From JACKBC01 sp041391125 (lineage in GTDB: Bacteria; Chloroflexota; Anaerolineae; Caldilineales; Caldilineaceae), in the NCBI GenBank assembly GCA_041391125.1, contig JAWKON010000021.1:53663-117662 (forward strand): 64,000 nucleotides of DNA, read 5' to 3'. Positions 17,071 to 25,868 of this stretch are shown here, one piece after another. Made by a program: the position numbers and the translations under genes. How positions within the stretch are numbered: the first letter of the stretch is position 1; every line of letters begins with the position of its first letter. Under the pieces are notes generated by a model, which saw only the letters and a program-made list of their open reading frames with translations, searched no databases and was not told the origin of the DNA.

Positions 17071-17349
17071 ATGATGGATACAGTTCCTCAAATCGTACCC
17101 GTAAGCGATATGTCGCAAAAGCAAACGCATGTCCTGGCAAAACTAGCCAATGGGCCGGTTGTTCTCGCTCAACGGAGTAAGCCTACCGCCGTTTTGGTTT
17201 ATATCGAAGAATGGCACGCGCTTATTAATAGACTGGAAATCGCCGAAGCGCTAAATGCTCATTTGGACGCCAAGCGGCGTTTTGAGCAGAATCCACCCAA
17301 AATGTATTCACTCGCCGAAATTGAAGCAATGGTGAGAGAAAACTCGTGA
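17071..17349 (+). CDS. Phd/YefM-type antitoxin
   Basis: 92 residues from ATG 17071 (a second ATG at 17074 is better spaced from GGAG). The sequence QIVPVSDMSQKQTHVLAKLANGPVVLAQRSKPTAVLVYIEEWHAL is the classic Phd/YefM DNA-binding fold, in which the strand before VLV.. leads into a dimer core. The C-terminus is the toxin-binding tail. The stop overlaps the next start by four bases (GTGA). It would repress its own promoter, as usual. Confidence 0.85.
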   Translation: MMDTVPQIVPVSDMSQKQTHVLAKLANGPVVLAQRSKPTAVLVYIEEWHALINRLEIAEALNAHLDAKRRFEQNPPKMYSLAEIEAMVRENS

Positions 17350-17585
17350 ATTGGCACTGGCAAATACCCGATATTTACCTCGAAATTGTAATGGAACTGG
17401 CCAGGTATAACCATCCAGTCTGGCAAGCTATGCACAAACTAGCGGAAAGTGAATCCGGACAATTGCCACAAACATTTGAGATCCATCAAGATATTTTTCT
17501 CTGGCGGCAATATGGCTATCGCATTGTTTATGAACGTATGCATGATGAGAAATTGTTGCTTCTTTCCTCAATTCAGAAGATGTAG
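17346..17585 (+). CDS. Small RelE/ParE-like toxin candidate
   Basis: 79 residues from GTG 17346, overlapping the antitoxin stop. The stretch YRIVYERMHDEKLLLLSSIQKM resembles the last strands of RelE/ParE-fold toxins (YRIxYxxxxD..VxxLxIxxR), but the final basic residues are missing and the N-terminus EIVMELARYNHPVWQAMHKL is unlike classical RelE. Partnering with a Phd-type antitoxin is the main evidence. Confidence 0.6.
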   Translation: MNWHWQIPDIYLEIVMELARYNHPVWQAMHKLAESESGQLPQTFEIHQDIFLWRQYGYRIVYERMHDEKLLLLSSIQKM

Positions 17586-17602
17586 TTTCTACGGTGTGAA
17601 AT

Positions 17603-17640
17603 AAGAAGTGCGGTCGATATCGTCATCGACCGCACTTCTT
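17603..17640. terminator. Palindromic terminator
   Basis: Perfect palindrome AAGAAGTGCGGTCGAT / ATCGACCGCACTTCTT with a six-base loop, directly after the toxin gene. Confidence 0.75.
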
Positions 17641-17675
17641 GCCTCTGATTTTCGTATGTCGGCTGAATGTTTTCC

Positions 17676-17885
17676 TTACGCAGGCTGCTGATTCTGTGGC
17701 GCAGACAGATGTTCAAGGCGCTGCCCCCATATGGTCAGCCGTTTCCCGGCAGAAGTAATCACCTTTGCCAGTTGCAATGTTATCCATGCTGTCGCTCTGT
17801 GCTTCTGGCTTCGTCGATTGACATGCCGATACACCAACTCTTGATAGAACTTATACATGATTTGGGGATGTTGGAAATGGATCAT
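17676..17885 (-). CDS. Small basic protein, unknown
   Basis: 69 residues or fewer (an internal Met gives MYKFYQELVYRHVNRRSQKH). A GAGGAGG site lies at 17891-17898, better placed for an ATG in another frame at 17889, so a frameshift at the start is possible. Basic and aromatic, with no known domain. It follows the sigma-factor gene on the same strand and might be co-transcribed. Confidence 0.35.
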   Translation of the reverse strand: MIHFQHPQIMYKFYQELVYRHVNRRSQKHRATAWITLQLAKVITSAGKRLTIWGQRLEHLSAPQNQQPA

Positions 17886-17909
17886 ACATGTTTCCCGCCT
17901 CCTCTGAAA

Positions 17910-19058
17910 TTACATCAGTAGTCGTACTTTGATATCACGAAACAGCGTTTTTCCCCTCCACGCGTTTAGCCCAATGCGCCCGCCAAGCCAGCTTGCATCG
18001 GTCAACTGATTTACCAAGCGCCGTCCATATATGTGGTGATCGAATGGCCGGGTGGCAATGCTCAGGGCGTATTCGTGACCGTGCTCCAGCGGATAGTCGA
18101 CCACGCTCAACTTTACGAGGCTGGCGGGCATCTGCGCATCAAAGGTCAACCGACTGATGGCAATGGCCTGCCAGCCATGAGCAGGTCGACTAGATACCAG
18201 CCGCCAGCCTGCTCATTGTATCGGAAAAGAATCTGCGTTGCCGCCAGCCTAGCGGCGTCACCAGCAGCGACAGTTCCAGATCTTGCCACTGCGGCTCACC
18301 ATACGTGAGCAGTAAACCATTTTCATAATCCTCGCCAACCAGACCGTCCGAACCCACCACTTCCCACCCGGCGGGGGTTGTTCCAGTCTGAACGGGCTGT
18401 CTGATTGACCGTCAACCCAGTTGGTAAAGCCGCCGTTGAAGATGGGCTGCCACGGAATTTCACCGCCCGTGCCCGCAATGGTCTGCCGGAAATCGGTCGG
18501 GATGTGGGCCGGGCGCGTAATGCCTTGTGTATTCATTTGTTCCAGTTCCTTTCGCAATACTTGCCGTGCGTGATGCAAACGACTTTTGACCGTGCCAGAT
18601 GGAATGCCCAATACGCGGGCAATCGTGGCCACGGAAGCGCCGCTGAAATAGCGCAGCGATATGACAATCTGATCTTTGGCGGAAAGTGCTTGCATGGCCA
18701 GCGGCAGCTCATTCAACCGTGCGGTCGCGCTCGTGGATGGCTCATCCGTCTGCATCAGATTTTCCAACGCTTCGAGATTGGCGAATTGAGCTGAACGCTG
18801 CTGCCGTTTACGCAAAGCGACATTAGCCACAATGCGATAAAACCAGCCGCCAAAGCGCTCCGGATCGCGCAGCGCGTCCAGCTTGCGCAGCGCCAACAGC
18901 CAGCCATCCTGCACCGCATCCTCGGCTTCCTCGCGGTTGCCCAGAATGGTGTACGCGGCGCGCACGGCCGGCGTCTGGAAGCGCTGGATCAGCGCCGCCC
19001 ACGCCGCTGGGTCACCAACTTGTGCTTGTTCAACGATTTGGCTAAAGTCGTCTGTCAT
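17910..19058 (-). pseudogene. ECF sigma factor with C-terminal LamG/DUF1080-like domain, frameshifted
   Basis: Start ATG 19058 (MTDDFSQIVEQAQ). Sigma70 region 2 is seen as RFQTPAVRAAYTILGNREEAEDAVQDGWLLAL and region 4 as LSAKDQIVISLRYFSGASVATIARVLGIPSGTVKSRL. After a short linker the protein continues with GGEIPWQPIFNGGFTNWVDG, then changes frame near 18350, 18240 and 18170, and ends in IGLNAWRGKTLFRDIKVRLL. That tail looks like the carbohydrate-binding-type jelly roll of DUF1080/3-keto-disaccharide hydrolase or LamG domains. A sigma factor fused to such a domain is unusual and might sense a ligand. Frame breaks may be sequence errors. Confidence 0.65.
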
Positions 19059-19156
19059 CACGCAACTCCTGTTATCTCGGTGAATGCATTCACTATTAAA
19101 GATACCAGAAATCGCCAAAGGTTCGATGGAGAAAAGGATTAAATGACTCTTCGGGA

Positions 19157-19285
19157 TCTCATGTGGTTGACACCGCCGGTTTGAACCGGCGGTGTCAACC
19201 ACATGAATTCCGGTTGAACCGATTAAATTTAATCGCTGCTCCTCCCCCTCCTCTTCACATGTGGAGAGGAGGGGGAGGAGCGGCT
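19157..19285. repeat. Two palindromes
   Basis: 19160-19205 is a perfect inverted repeat CATGTGGTTGACACCGCC / GGCGGTGTCAACCACATG with GGTTTGAACC at its centre; relatives lie at 48655-48750 and 58640-58742. 19236-19280 pairs TCCTCCCCCTCCTCT with AGAGGAGGGGGAGGA. Confidence 0.7.
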
Positions 19286-20002
19286 CTATTTCCGCGTTAC
19301 GGCCAAACCGGGCTGCCATTTGGCGGCGATGAGCATAGTCATGGTCAGATAGGAGAGGAGCAGGAAGGTGGAGAAGAGCAGCGAAACCGCCGCGGTTTGC
19401 GGATGTTCTAGCGGATTCAAGAGGCGGGGCGCAATATCGTGCAGCAGCCCGTGCGGGTCAGTCAGGAAATCCCAGCTATTCCAGCGCAAAAAGCGCCCAA
19501 TGTAGATGCCAAAGCCGCTGGCCGCCAGCGTACCCACCACCAGCAGCCAGCCCATAAGTCGGCCATAGAGCTGTTCGGCCAGATTCTGCATAATCCAGAG
19601 CGATGCATACCCCACCGACAACCCATTCCAGGCAAAGGAGAAAATCAGCATCAGATCGTACCAGATCGGAATGTTTTGGCGCGGGGTCAGGTGCAGGAAA
19701 TCGGTCACAATGTAGGGTGCATTGGGAAAAAAGGCCAGCCACACGCCCACCACCGGCAGTACGATCAGCGGTGACCGGAATTCCCACCGCACCAACCACC
19801 AGAGCAAAATGGCGCAGTAAAGCGGCACCCAGGCCAGAAATAGATTCCAGATCAGAAAAATATAGGTCCACGTATTGCTATACGTTATACGAAAGCCAAC
19901 CATCGCAATACTCAATAGCGTCGAGAGAAAGAGCAGCGCCATCAACAGCAGCCGCTCTCGATGTTCAAGCACAAAATTGTACAACATTTCTTTGGTCTTC
20001 AT
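19286..20002 (-). CDS. DUF1361 membrane protein
   Basis: About 238 residues if it starts at ATG 20002 (MKTKEMLYNF); a GTG at 20080 would add 26 residues. Six or seven membrane helices are clear. The block LAFFPNAPYIVTDFLHLTPR and the following helix WYDLMLIFSFAWNGL are the DUF1361 signature. Function unknown. The C-terminal helix AAVSLLFSTFLLLSYLTMTML ends close to the palindromes. Confidence 0.8.
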   Translation of the reverse strand: MKTKEMLYNFVLEHRERLLLMALLFLSTLLSIAMVGFRITYSNTWTYIFLIWNLFLAWVPLYCAILLWWLVRWEFRSPLIVLPVVGVWLAFFPNAPYIVTDFLHLTPRQNIPIWYDLMLIFSFAWNGLSVGYASLWIMQNLAEQLYGRLMGWLLVVGTLAASGFGIYIGRFLRWNSWDFLTDPHGLLHDIAPRLLNPLEHPQTAAVSLLFSTFLLLSYLTMTMLIAAKWQPGLAVTRK

Positions 20003-20129
20003 TCTCCACTTGCACTCATTCTGCAATTTCAAATCTTCGGATTCGTAATAGCTATTCAATTCTCGAAACAAACGCTCCACTTAACCATAATGTTCCACAC
20101 GCACGTATCATCTCAACTACGGTTCTTTT

Positions 20130-20205
20130 GGAACTCATATGGTTGAACCGCTTTGGTTTCGATACGGCTGCCAACCGCCGCAGCCTACTCAACCGCCGCT
20201 AGCCC
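20130..20205. repeat. Copy of the GTATCGAAAC/GTTGAGTAGGCT dispersed repeat
   Basis: Contains GGTTTCGATACGGCTG and CAGCCTACTCAACCGCCG, the inverse orientation of the 4385 copy. It lies in the gene-free stretch 20081-20380, which holds nothing else that I can support. Confidence 0.65.
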
Positions 20206-20380
20206 TGAGATCCCGTTGAACCTCAAATACAAGCGAATCTGCGCAATAAAATGTGCGTGGTGCAGCAGGCCGTAGCTGATGCACCACCCGCCACCCGCCA
20301 CTCATCACCCGCCCCTCATAACCCCCGCCACCGCATCAAATATTTGCCCCGAATACTAGAAAGTCGTACACTTCAATGCT

Positions 20381-21181
20381 ATGCAGCGCGTATTGCACCC
20401 CAATGGCGTAATCACCTACACGTTCGATTCATTAGCAGATCAACCGGTTGCCGCCCATGTGAGCACGCGGCACGGCGGCGTTTCTCCCGCACCTTGGAAT
20501 ACGCTCAACTTTAGCGTCAAACGCGGTGACGAGCCGGCGCGGGTGCAGCAGAATCGCCAGCGTTTGGCCCAGGCGGTGGATGTTGATTGGCGCGCCGTGG
20601 TCTATGGCCATCAGGTGCACGGCACGACGGTGGCCAAGGTGGAGCCCAGCGATGCTGGGCGCTGGTTCGATGCCGCCGACGGGCTGATTACCGACGCCAT
20701 TGGCCTGCCGCTGAGTTGGGTTTTTGCCGATTGTGTACCCGTGCTGCTTTATGATCCGGTGCATCACGCGCTGGGTGGTTGCCATGCGGGCTGGCGCGGC
20801 ACGGTGAATGGCGCGGCCGCGGCCACGCTGTGGGCCATGCAGGCCGCCTATGGCGCCGAGCCCGCCCAACTGCTGGCCTGTATCAGCCCCAGCATTGGGC
20901 CGGATTCGTATGAAGTGGGGCCTGAAGTGGTGCAGATGGCGCGGGCCAAGCTGCCGCGGCCGGCCCGCTTTTTCACCTATCCCAACGGGCCGGAACAGAA
21001 TGCACACTTTGATCTGTGGCAAGCCAATGCGGATCAACTTGTACAGGCGGGTGTTCCGTTGGAGCAGATCGAAATCAGCGCCATCGACACCGCCCAGAAC
21101 ACCCAAGATTTTTTCAGCCACCGCGCCGAGCAGGGCCAATGTGGTCTCTTTGCCATGCTGGCCTGGCTCACCGAGCGTTAA
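20381..21181 (+). CDS. pgeF: Purine nucleoside phosphorylase-type multicopper-fold protein (PgeF/YfiH)
   Basis: 266 residues, the normal length of the YfiH/DUF152 family. Metal-binding motifs are complete: AHVSTRHGGVS, VVYGHQVHGTT (HxVH), FADCVPVLLYDP (ADC), GGCHAGWRGTVNG (HxGWRG) and the C-terminal DFFSHRAEQGQCG. The family was described as peptidoglycan editing factor and as purine nucleoside phosphorylases/adenosine deaminases. It opens a group with yggS, proC and yggT, an order like ylmD-ylmE-ylmG around division genes in other bacteria. Confidence 0.9.
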   Translation: MQRVLHPNGVITYTFDSLADQPVAAHVSTRHGGVSPAPWNTLNFSVKRGDEPARVQQNRQRLAQAVDVDWRAVVYGHQVHGTTVAKVEPSDAGRWFDAADGLITDAIGLPLSWVFADCVPVLLYDPVHHALGGCHAGWRGTVNGAAAATLWAMQAAYGAEPAQLLACISPSIGPDSYEVGPEVVQMARAKLPRPARFFTYPNGPEQNAHFDLWQANADQLVQAGVPLEQIEISAIDTAQNTQDFFSHRAEQGQCGLFAMLAWLTER

Positions 21182-21284
21182 GGGTTGGGGCCGGGGATTG
21201 GGAATCAGGGATTGGGCTCGTCGCGCAATGCCTGCTCCCTACTCCCTACTCCCCAATCCCAGTTTCACCACAGGAAGTATCACC

Positions 21285-22469
21285 ATGCATAAAAGTTGTA
21301 TTCTCTGCGTGCGCCTGAGCCTTTGGGCGCTCATTGGTCTGTTTGGCATGATGCAGGGCGCGGCCCATGCGCAGATTGGTCCCATGAATGGACCGACCGG
21401 GCTGGTGAATCCCAGCTTTGAATGCACAAATGGTTATTATGCCACTCCAAATAGCGATGGCGTCGAGGTGTTTGTCCCCAACGGTTGGCAGATGGCCGAA
21501 GTGGCGGGGGCGCCGGTGGTGGCCAGCGCCCGCATCTTTTTTGCCGGCAGTTGCGATGGCAGCGCCCACGTAGAGCGCATCGACGGCATCGACAGCATCG
21601 TCGTGCGCGCCAAAAATATCGAAACGCCGCCCGATCCAGGGAAGGCCTTCGATGTGGCTTTTTACCAGCAGGCCGACGTGATCACCGGCACGGCCTATAG
21701 TTTGAGCAGTTGGATGCTCAGCCTATGCGGTGGCAGCGCCGTCCCCAGCGATTGCCCGGCGGACCAATATATTGCCAAGATGGCCGGCATCGATCCCACC
21801 GGCGGCGTGGATCCGTTGGCCGATACGGTTGTCTGGAGCGAAAATCGCGATAACTTTGTGGACCAGAACAACGTGCGCGTGGGCTGGAGCAATGTGCGGC
21901 TGGGCGTGGTGGCGGAAGGCGCCAAGATGACCGTGTTTGCGCGCATCAACAGCCCGTTTCAGCACCACGGCAACCACGCCTTTGTCGATGCTCTGAGCCT
22001 GGTCAAGGCGCCCACGGCCCAGCTCACAATCACCGGCACGCAAGTGGTGAGTGGTACAACCCAACTGCCCAATTCGTTCCAGGTACGCGGCAGCCGCGCT
22101 GAGTTAGCATGGACCGGCGAGTTGGGCCCCGATATTCAAGCCATTGAGGGCGGCAGCCACCAGCTTCTCTTTGACATCCAGGCGCGCCCGGATGGCACAA
22201 ACTCGTGGAACGATCTCCTGTTGGATGTGGTGGGGGCGGGCTGTCATGTTTTCGAGGCGCCAGGCGTCAATTTGACCTATCAATTCCGTATTCGCCCGCG
22301 CGCCGAGCAGCTTTCCGCCGGCGTCTTCCCCAACCAACGCTATCCCGGCGTCTGGAGCGAACCCATCACGGTGCAATTTCAAGATGTCCCCGGCGGCGTC
22401 GGCCTGCCCACGGGCGCCAATCTGGTCTTTCTGCCCATTACCAACCGCTCTGGTGCGCAGGGCTGTTAG
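21285..22469 (+). CDS. Secreted protein with CBM-like N-terminal domain, unknown
   Basis: 394 residues from ATG 21285 (GGAAGT site). A signal peptide ends at AAHAQ near residue 30. The stretch LVNPSFECTNGY ... VFVPNGWQ and later FYQQADVITGTAYSLSSWM resemble the carbohydrate-binding (CBM4/22-like) family often seen in Chloroflexi surface proteins. A second half, LTITGTQVVSGTTQLPNS..., looks like another beta domain. It ends NLVFLPITNRSGAQGC, a common end in this lineage. No catalytic motif is seen. The leader 21182-21284 contains GGGATTGGGAATC and CTCCCTACTCC inverted arms. Confidence 0.6.
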   Translation: MHKSCILCVRLSLWALIGLFGMMQGAAHAQIGPMNGPTGLVNPSFECTNGYYATPNSDGVEVFVPNGWQMAEVAGAPVVASARIFFAGSCDGSAHVERIDGIDSIVVRAKNIETPPDPGKAFDVAFYQQADVITGTAYSLSSWMLSLCGGSAVPSDCPADQYIAKMAGIDPTGGVDPLADTVVWSENRDNFVDQNNVRVGWSNVRLGVVAEGAKMTVFARINSPFQHHGNHAFVDALSLVKAPTAQLTITGTQVVSGTTQLPNSFQVRGSRAELAWTGELGPDIQAIEGGSHQLLFDIQARPDGTNSWNDLLLDVVGAGCHVFEAPGVNLTYQFRIRPRAEQLSAGVFPNQRYPGVWSEPITVQFQDVPGGVGLPTGANLVFLPITNRSGAQGC

Positions 22470-22511
22470 AGGGAGTAGGGAGTAGGATGTAAGGAGTATG
22501 GAGGGGAAGAG

Positions 22512-22574
22512 TCCCTACTCCCTACTCCCTACTCCCTACTCCCTACTCCCTACTCCCTACTCCCTACTCCCTAC
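22512..22574. repeat. Telomere-like heptamer tandem repeat TCCCTAC x9
   Basis: Nine uninterrupted copies of TCCCTAC, with further TCCCT units after. The opposite-strand arm GAGTAGGGAGTAGG lies at 22470-22485, so the array can fold back. Its 21-nt period keeps one reading frame open (PYSLLPT repeats), which makes a false long N-terminus for the next gene. Shorter arrays are at 25517-25557 (CCCTAAT), 21232-21262, 1150-1190 and 62527-62606. Confidence 0.85.
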
Positions 22575-22596
22575 TCCCTCTCCTTACCTAAAAATC

Positions 22597-23577
22597 ATGC
22601 AACTATCCATCCTCGACCAATCACCGATTCGCCAGGGCGGCACGGCGCAACAGGCGCTGCAAGAGACGCTGGCGCTGGCTCAACACGCAGAGGCGCTGGG
22701 CTATCATCGCTTCTGGGTGTCGGAACATCACAATACGACCAGCCTGGCCGGCAGCGCGCCCGAAGTGCTGTTGGCCGCCATTGGCGCGGCCACCCAGCAA
22801 ATTCGCATCGGCTCGGGCGGCGTTATGCTGCCCCATTACAGCGCGTTCAAAGTAGCCGAAACGTTTTCGCTGCTCTCCAATCTCTACCCTGGCCGCATCG
22901 ATCTGGGCATTGGCCGCGCGCCCGGTTCCGATATGCGTACGGCGCAGATGTTGGCCACCGATGGCCGCCCCAAATTTGAGCGCTTTCCCACGCTGGTGGA
23001 AGAGTTGCGGCTCATGCTCAATGATCCCAGCTTCCGCCCGCGCATTACGCCCGCTGCACCCAGCCCGCCGCCGATCTGGATGCTCGGTTCCAGCCATGAA
23101 AGCGCGCTGCTGGCCGCTCATTATGGATTGCCCTACAACTTTGCGCTCTTTATCAATAGCCAAATGAGCGAGCAAATTTTCGACCTCTATCGCAGCCAGT
23201 TTACCCCCTCCGCGCAGCTCGCCGAACCGGCTGCCATGCTCACCGTCAACGTGATCTGCGCCGAGACCGAGGCCGCAGCCAAACGGTTGGCCATGAGCCG
23301 GCAACTGCTCTTTCTGCGCTTTGCCCGCGGCGAACAGGAAGTGAGCGTGCCGCCGGTGGAGGAAGCCGAGGCGTACCCCTATAACGACCAGGAATTGGCC
23401 TTCCTGCACAACAAATTTTACCGCGCCGTCATTGGCGATCCTCAGCAGGTGAAACATGGGCTGCTGCAATTGGCCCAAGAATTTGGCGCCGATGAGATCA
23501 TGACCGTCACCATTACGTATGATTTTCAGGCCCGGCTGCGTTCATACGAACTGCTGATGGAAGCATTTCAGGCATAA
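22597..23577 (+). CDS. LLM-class flavin-dependent oxidoreductase
   Basis: 326 residues from ATG 22597 (MQLSILDQSPIRQGG). The luciferase-like TIM-barrel signature is clear: ILDQSPI, EHHNTTSLAGSAPEVLL, IGSGGVMLPHYSAFKVAE, LYPGRIDLGIGRAPG, then a C-terminal DEIMTVTITYDFQARLRSYELL. This matches the MsnO8/YwcH-type group. FMN-dependent oxidation of an unknown substrate. An upstream open frame through the heptamer array is not part of the protein. Confidence 0.9.
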   Translation: MQLSILDQSPIRQGGTAQQALQETLALAQHAEALGYHRFWVSEHHNTTSLAGSAPEVLLAAIGAATQQIRIGSGGVMLPHYSAFKVAETFSLLSNLYPGRIDLGIGRAPGSDMRTAQMLATDGRPKFERFPTLVEELRLMLNDPSFRPRITPAAPSPPPIWMLGSSHESALLAAHYGLPYNFALFINSQMSEQIFDLYRSQFTPSAQLAEPAAMLTVNVICAETEAAAKRLAMSRQLLFLRFARGEQEVSVPPVEEAEAYPYNDQELAFLHNKFYRAVIGDPQQVKHGLLQLAQEFGADEIMTVTITYDFQARLRSYELLMEAFQA

Positions 23578-23670
23578 TATTGTTTCTCAATAGCCTAAAA
23601 AGTTCAGGCGTGCTATACTAAAATCCAATTGATTTGAACACGATATTTCCACGTTGAAAAAGGGAACCCC

Positions 23671-24396
23671 ATGTCCACACTCGACATAGCCGCCACCGAT
23701 ATCGCCGCCAATCTGGCTCATGTGCAGCAGCGCATAGAGGCCGCCGCCCGCCGCGCCCAGCGCAATCCGGCGGAGGTGACGCTGGTGGCGGTGAGCAAAA
23801 CCAAACCCTTTGCCGCCATCGAAGCGGCGCTGGCTACGGGGCAGCTTGACTTTGGTGAGAACCGGCTGGAAGAGCTGTGGCAGAAAGTGGAGCTGGCGCA
23901 GACCAAAGGGCTGGACGCCATCCGCTGGCACATGATCGGCACCATCCAAAGCCGCAAGACAGCACAGGCCGTCGGCCCCTTTGTGCTGGTCCATTCGGTG
24001 GATCGGCTCAAAATTGCCGAGCGGCTCAACCGCGACGCCGAAGCGGCCAATTGCGTAATGTCTATACTGCTGGAAGTCAATGTGAGCGGCGAGGAGAGCA
24101 AACATGGCTTTACGGCGGCGGAATTAAAGGCCGCGCTGCCGGAACTGGCGCAGCTTGCCAACGTACGTATTGAAGGGCTCATGACTATGGCGCCTTTTGT
24201 GGCGGACCCGGCAGAGACGCGTCCCGTCTTCCGGGCCATGCGCCAACTGCGCAGCGAAGTGCAAGAGCTAGCGGCAAAGAGCAATTTCACCGTCGGCTCT
24301 CATTTGTCCATGGGCATGACCAACGACTTCGAAGTGGCCATCGAAGAAGGCGCCACCATTGTGCGCATCGGCTCGGCCATCTTCGGCGAACGCTGA
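23671..24396 (+). CDS. yggS: YggS-family pyridoxal phosphate homeostasis protein
   Basis: 241 residues. N-terminal VTLVAVSKTKPFAAIEAAL holds the PLP lysine (SKTKP). GENRLEELWQKVE, WHMIGTIQSRKTAQAVG, SILLEVNVSGEESKHGF, EGLMTMAPF and SHLSMGMTNDFEVAIEEGATIVRIGSAIFG are standard blocks of the PROSC/YggS family, which buffers free PLP. ATG 23671 is chosen after AAGGGA. The position ahead of proC and yggT is a conserved neighbourhood. Confidence 0.95.
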   Translation: MSTLDIAATDIAANLAHVQQRIEAAARRAQRNPAEVTLVAVSKTKPFAAIEAALATGQLDFGENRLEELWQKVELAQTKGLDAIRWHMIGTIQSRKTAQAVGPFVLVHSVDRLKIAERLNRDAEAANCVMSILLEVNVSGEESKHGFTAAELKAALPELAQLANVRIEGLMTMAPFVADPAETRPVFRAMRQLRSEVQELAAKSNFTVGSHLSMGMTNDFEVAIEEGATIVRIGSAIFGER

Positions 24397-24404
24397 AAAA
24401 GCAA

Positions 24405-24635
24405 AGGATCAACAGATTGCGCAGATTTTAAAGATTATTTGTAACTCCCTCCCTGGCCCTTCCCATGTAGGGGAGGGAAAACGCCGCCGCAGGCGGTGTA
24501 GTTCAGCCTCCCTGGGAGGCCGGGAGGGGGTCGAACGGCTGAATAGTTACGAATCGTTTTCGGAATCAGAAAACCTGCGCAATCTGTGGTTTATGCAAAA
24601 AATCTTTGAAATCCTGATAATCTGTTGATCAACCG
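24405..24635. repeat. GATCAACAGATT repeat pair with internal CCCTCCC palindrome
   Basis: GGATCAACAGATTGCGCAG (24407-24425) and ATAATCTGTTGATCAACC (24617-24634) face each other. Between them lie AATCTGTGG, CTCCCTCCCTGGCC and its inverse GGCCGGGAGGGGG (24520-24533). No gene is supported between yggS and proC. Confidence 0.65.
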
Positions 24636-24646
24636 GAGACAAATCT

Positions 24647-25473
24647 ATGTTGGCCGATAGTCGAATCACCTTTATTGGCAGCGGCGCTATGGGCGAGGCC
24701 ATGATCAAAGGCGTGCTGGCGCAAAAGTTGACCAGTCCCGACCAGATCACGGCCAGCGATCCCATTGCGGCGCGCGCGAGGCGCTCAACAGTGCGTACGG
24801 CATTCGCACCGCGGCCGATAATGTGCAGGCTGTGGACGGTGCGTCCATTGTGGTGCTGAGCGTCAAGCCGCAGATCTTTGAAAAGGTGACGCCCGTGCTG
24901 GGCGGGCGGATCGCGCCCGATGCGCTGGTGTTGAGCATTATGGCCGGTGTATCGCTGAAGACGATTCAAGGCGGTTTGCAACATGAACGCGTGGTGCGCT
25001 CCATGCCCAATACGCCCGCTCAAGTCAACATGGGCGTGACGGCGTGGATTCCATCGGCGGCCGTTACAGAAGAGCAGCATCGCCCGACCGCGACGCTGCT
25101 CGGGGCGCTGGGCGAGCAGATTCGCGTCGACAAAGAGGATTTTATCGACATGCAGACCGGGCTGGGCGGCTCGGGTCCCGGCTTTGTCTTTTTGATCATC
25201 GAAGCCATGATCGACGCCGGTGTGCAGATGGGCTTTAGCCGCGCCGATGCGCAAACCATCGCCCTGCAAACCGTTTTGGGCAGCGCCGAACTCATGCGCC
25301 AGACCGGCGAGCATCCGGCCGAGCTGCGCAACAAAGTGACCAGCCCCGGCGGCACCACCGCCGCCGGCATTTATGAATTGGAAAAAGGCGGTCTGCGCAC
25401 GGTGATTACCAATGCCGTGTTGGCCGCCTATCGCCGCAGCCAAGAGCTGGGCGCCATTAGTCAGAAGGGGTAA
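24647..25473 (+). pseudogene. proC: Pyrroline-5-carboxylate reductase, one frameshift
   Basis: Reduces pyrroline-5-carboxylate to proline with NAD(P)H. The N-terminus ITFIGSGAMGEAMIKGVL is the Rossmann GxGxMG site. Near 24770-24785, in GCGGCGCGCGCGAGGC, the frame changes, and the protein continues with ALNSAYGIRTAADNVQAV, VLSVKPQ, RVVRSMPNTPAQVNMGVTAW, SGPGFVFLIIEAMIDAGVQMGFSR and SPGGTTAAGIYELEKGGLR, all ProC signatures. A one-base error in the GC repeat is the likely cause, so the gene is probably functional. About 275 residues when joined. Confidence 0.85.
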
Positions 25474-25516
25474 GGTGGTTGGGTATAGGGACTAGGAGTG
25501 GGATGGGGATGGATGC

Positions 25517-25557
25517 CATCCTAATCCCTAATCCCTAATCCCTAATCCCTAATCCCT
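25517..25557. repeat. CCCTAAT heptamer tandem repeat
   Basis: Five to six copies of CCCTAAT (TAATCCC), with an opposite-strand arm GGGTATAGGGACTAGGAG at 25480-25498. It lies between proC and yggT. Confidence 0.8.
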
Positions 25558-25580
25558 ATCCCACAGAGAAGGATAATAAA

Positions 25581-25844
25581 ATGGGGATTATTTTTGGATT
25601 GCTGGCCCAACTTGTGGGGCTGTATACGTTTGTTCTGCTGGCGCGCATTTTAATTAGCTGGATCCCAAATATCGACCCGTACCATCCCATTGTGCAACTG
25701 CTTTATCAAGTGACCGAGCCGGTGCTGGACCCGGCGCGCCGAATCATCCCGCCGCTGGGCATGATCGACATTTCACCCATTGTGGTTTTCATCGCGCTGG
25801 GGATTTTGCAGGATGTGTTGCGTCAGCTTGCGCGCGGCTTTTAG
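25581..25844 (+). CDS. yggT: YggT family membrane protein
   Basis: 87 residues with two membrane helices. LARILISWIPNIDPYHPIVQLLYQVTEPVLDPARRIIPPLGMIDISPIV is the YggT/YlmG signature. The family is linked to osmotic or cell-division functions. The order yggS, proC, yggT is conserved widely. The ribosome site AGAAGGATAATAAA precedes ATG 25581. Confidence 0.9.
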   Translation: MGIIFGLLAQLVGLYTFVLLARILISWIPNIDPYHPIVQLLYQVTEPVLDPARRIIPPLGMIDISPIVVFIALGILQDVLRQLARGF

Positions 25845-25868
25845 TTAGAAATACACCAGGGAGTTTAG

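Noticed and set aside
22498..22596. Longer N-terminus for the LLM oxidoreductase through the heptamer array
   Set aside because: It encodes only PYSLLPT repeats from a 21-nt period; the true family start is MQLSILDQ at 22597.
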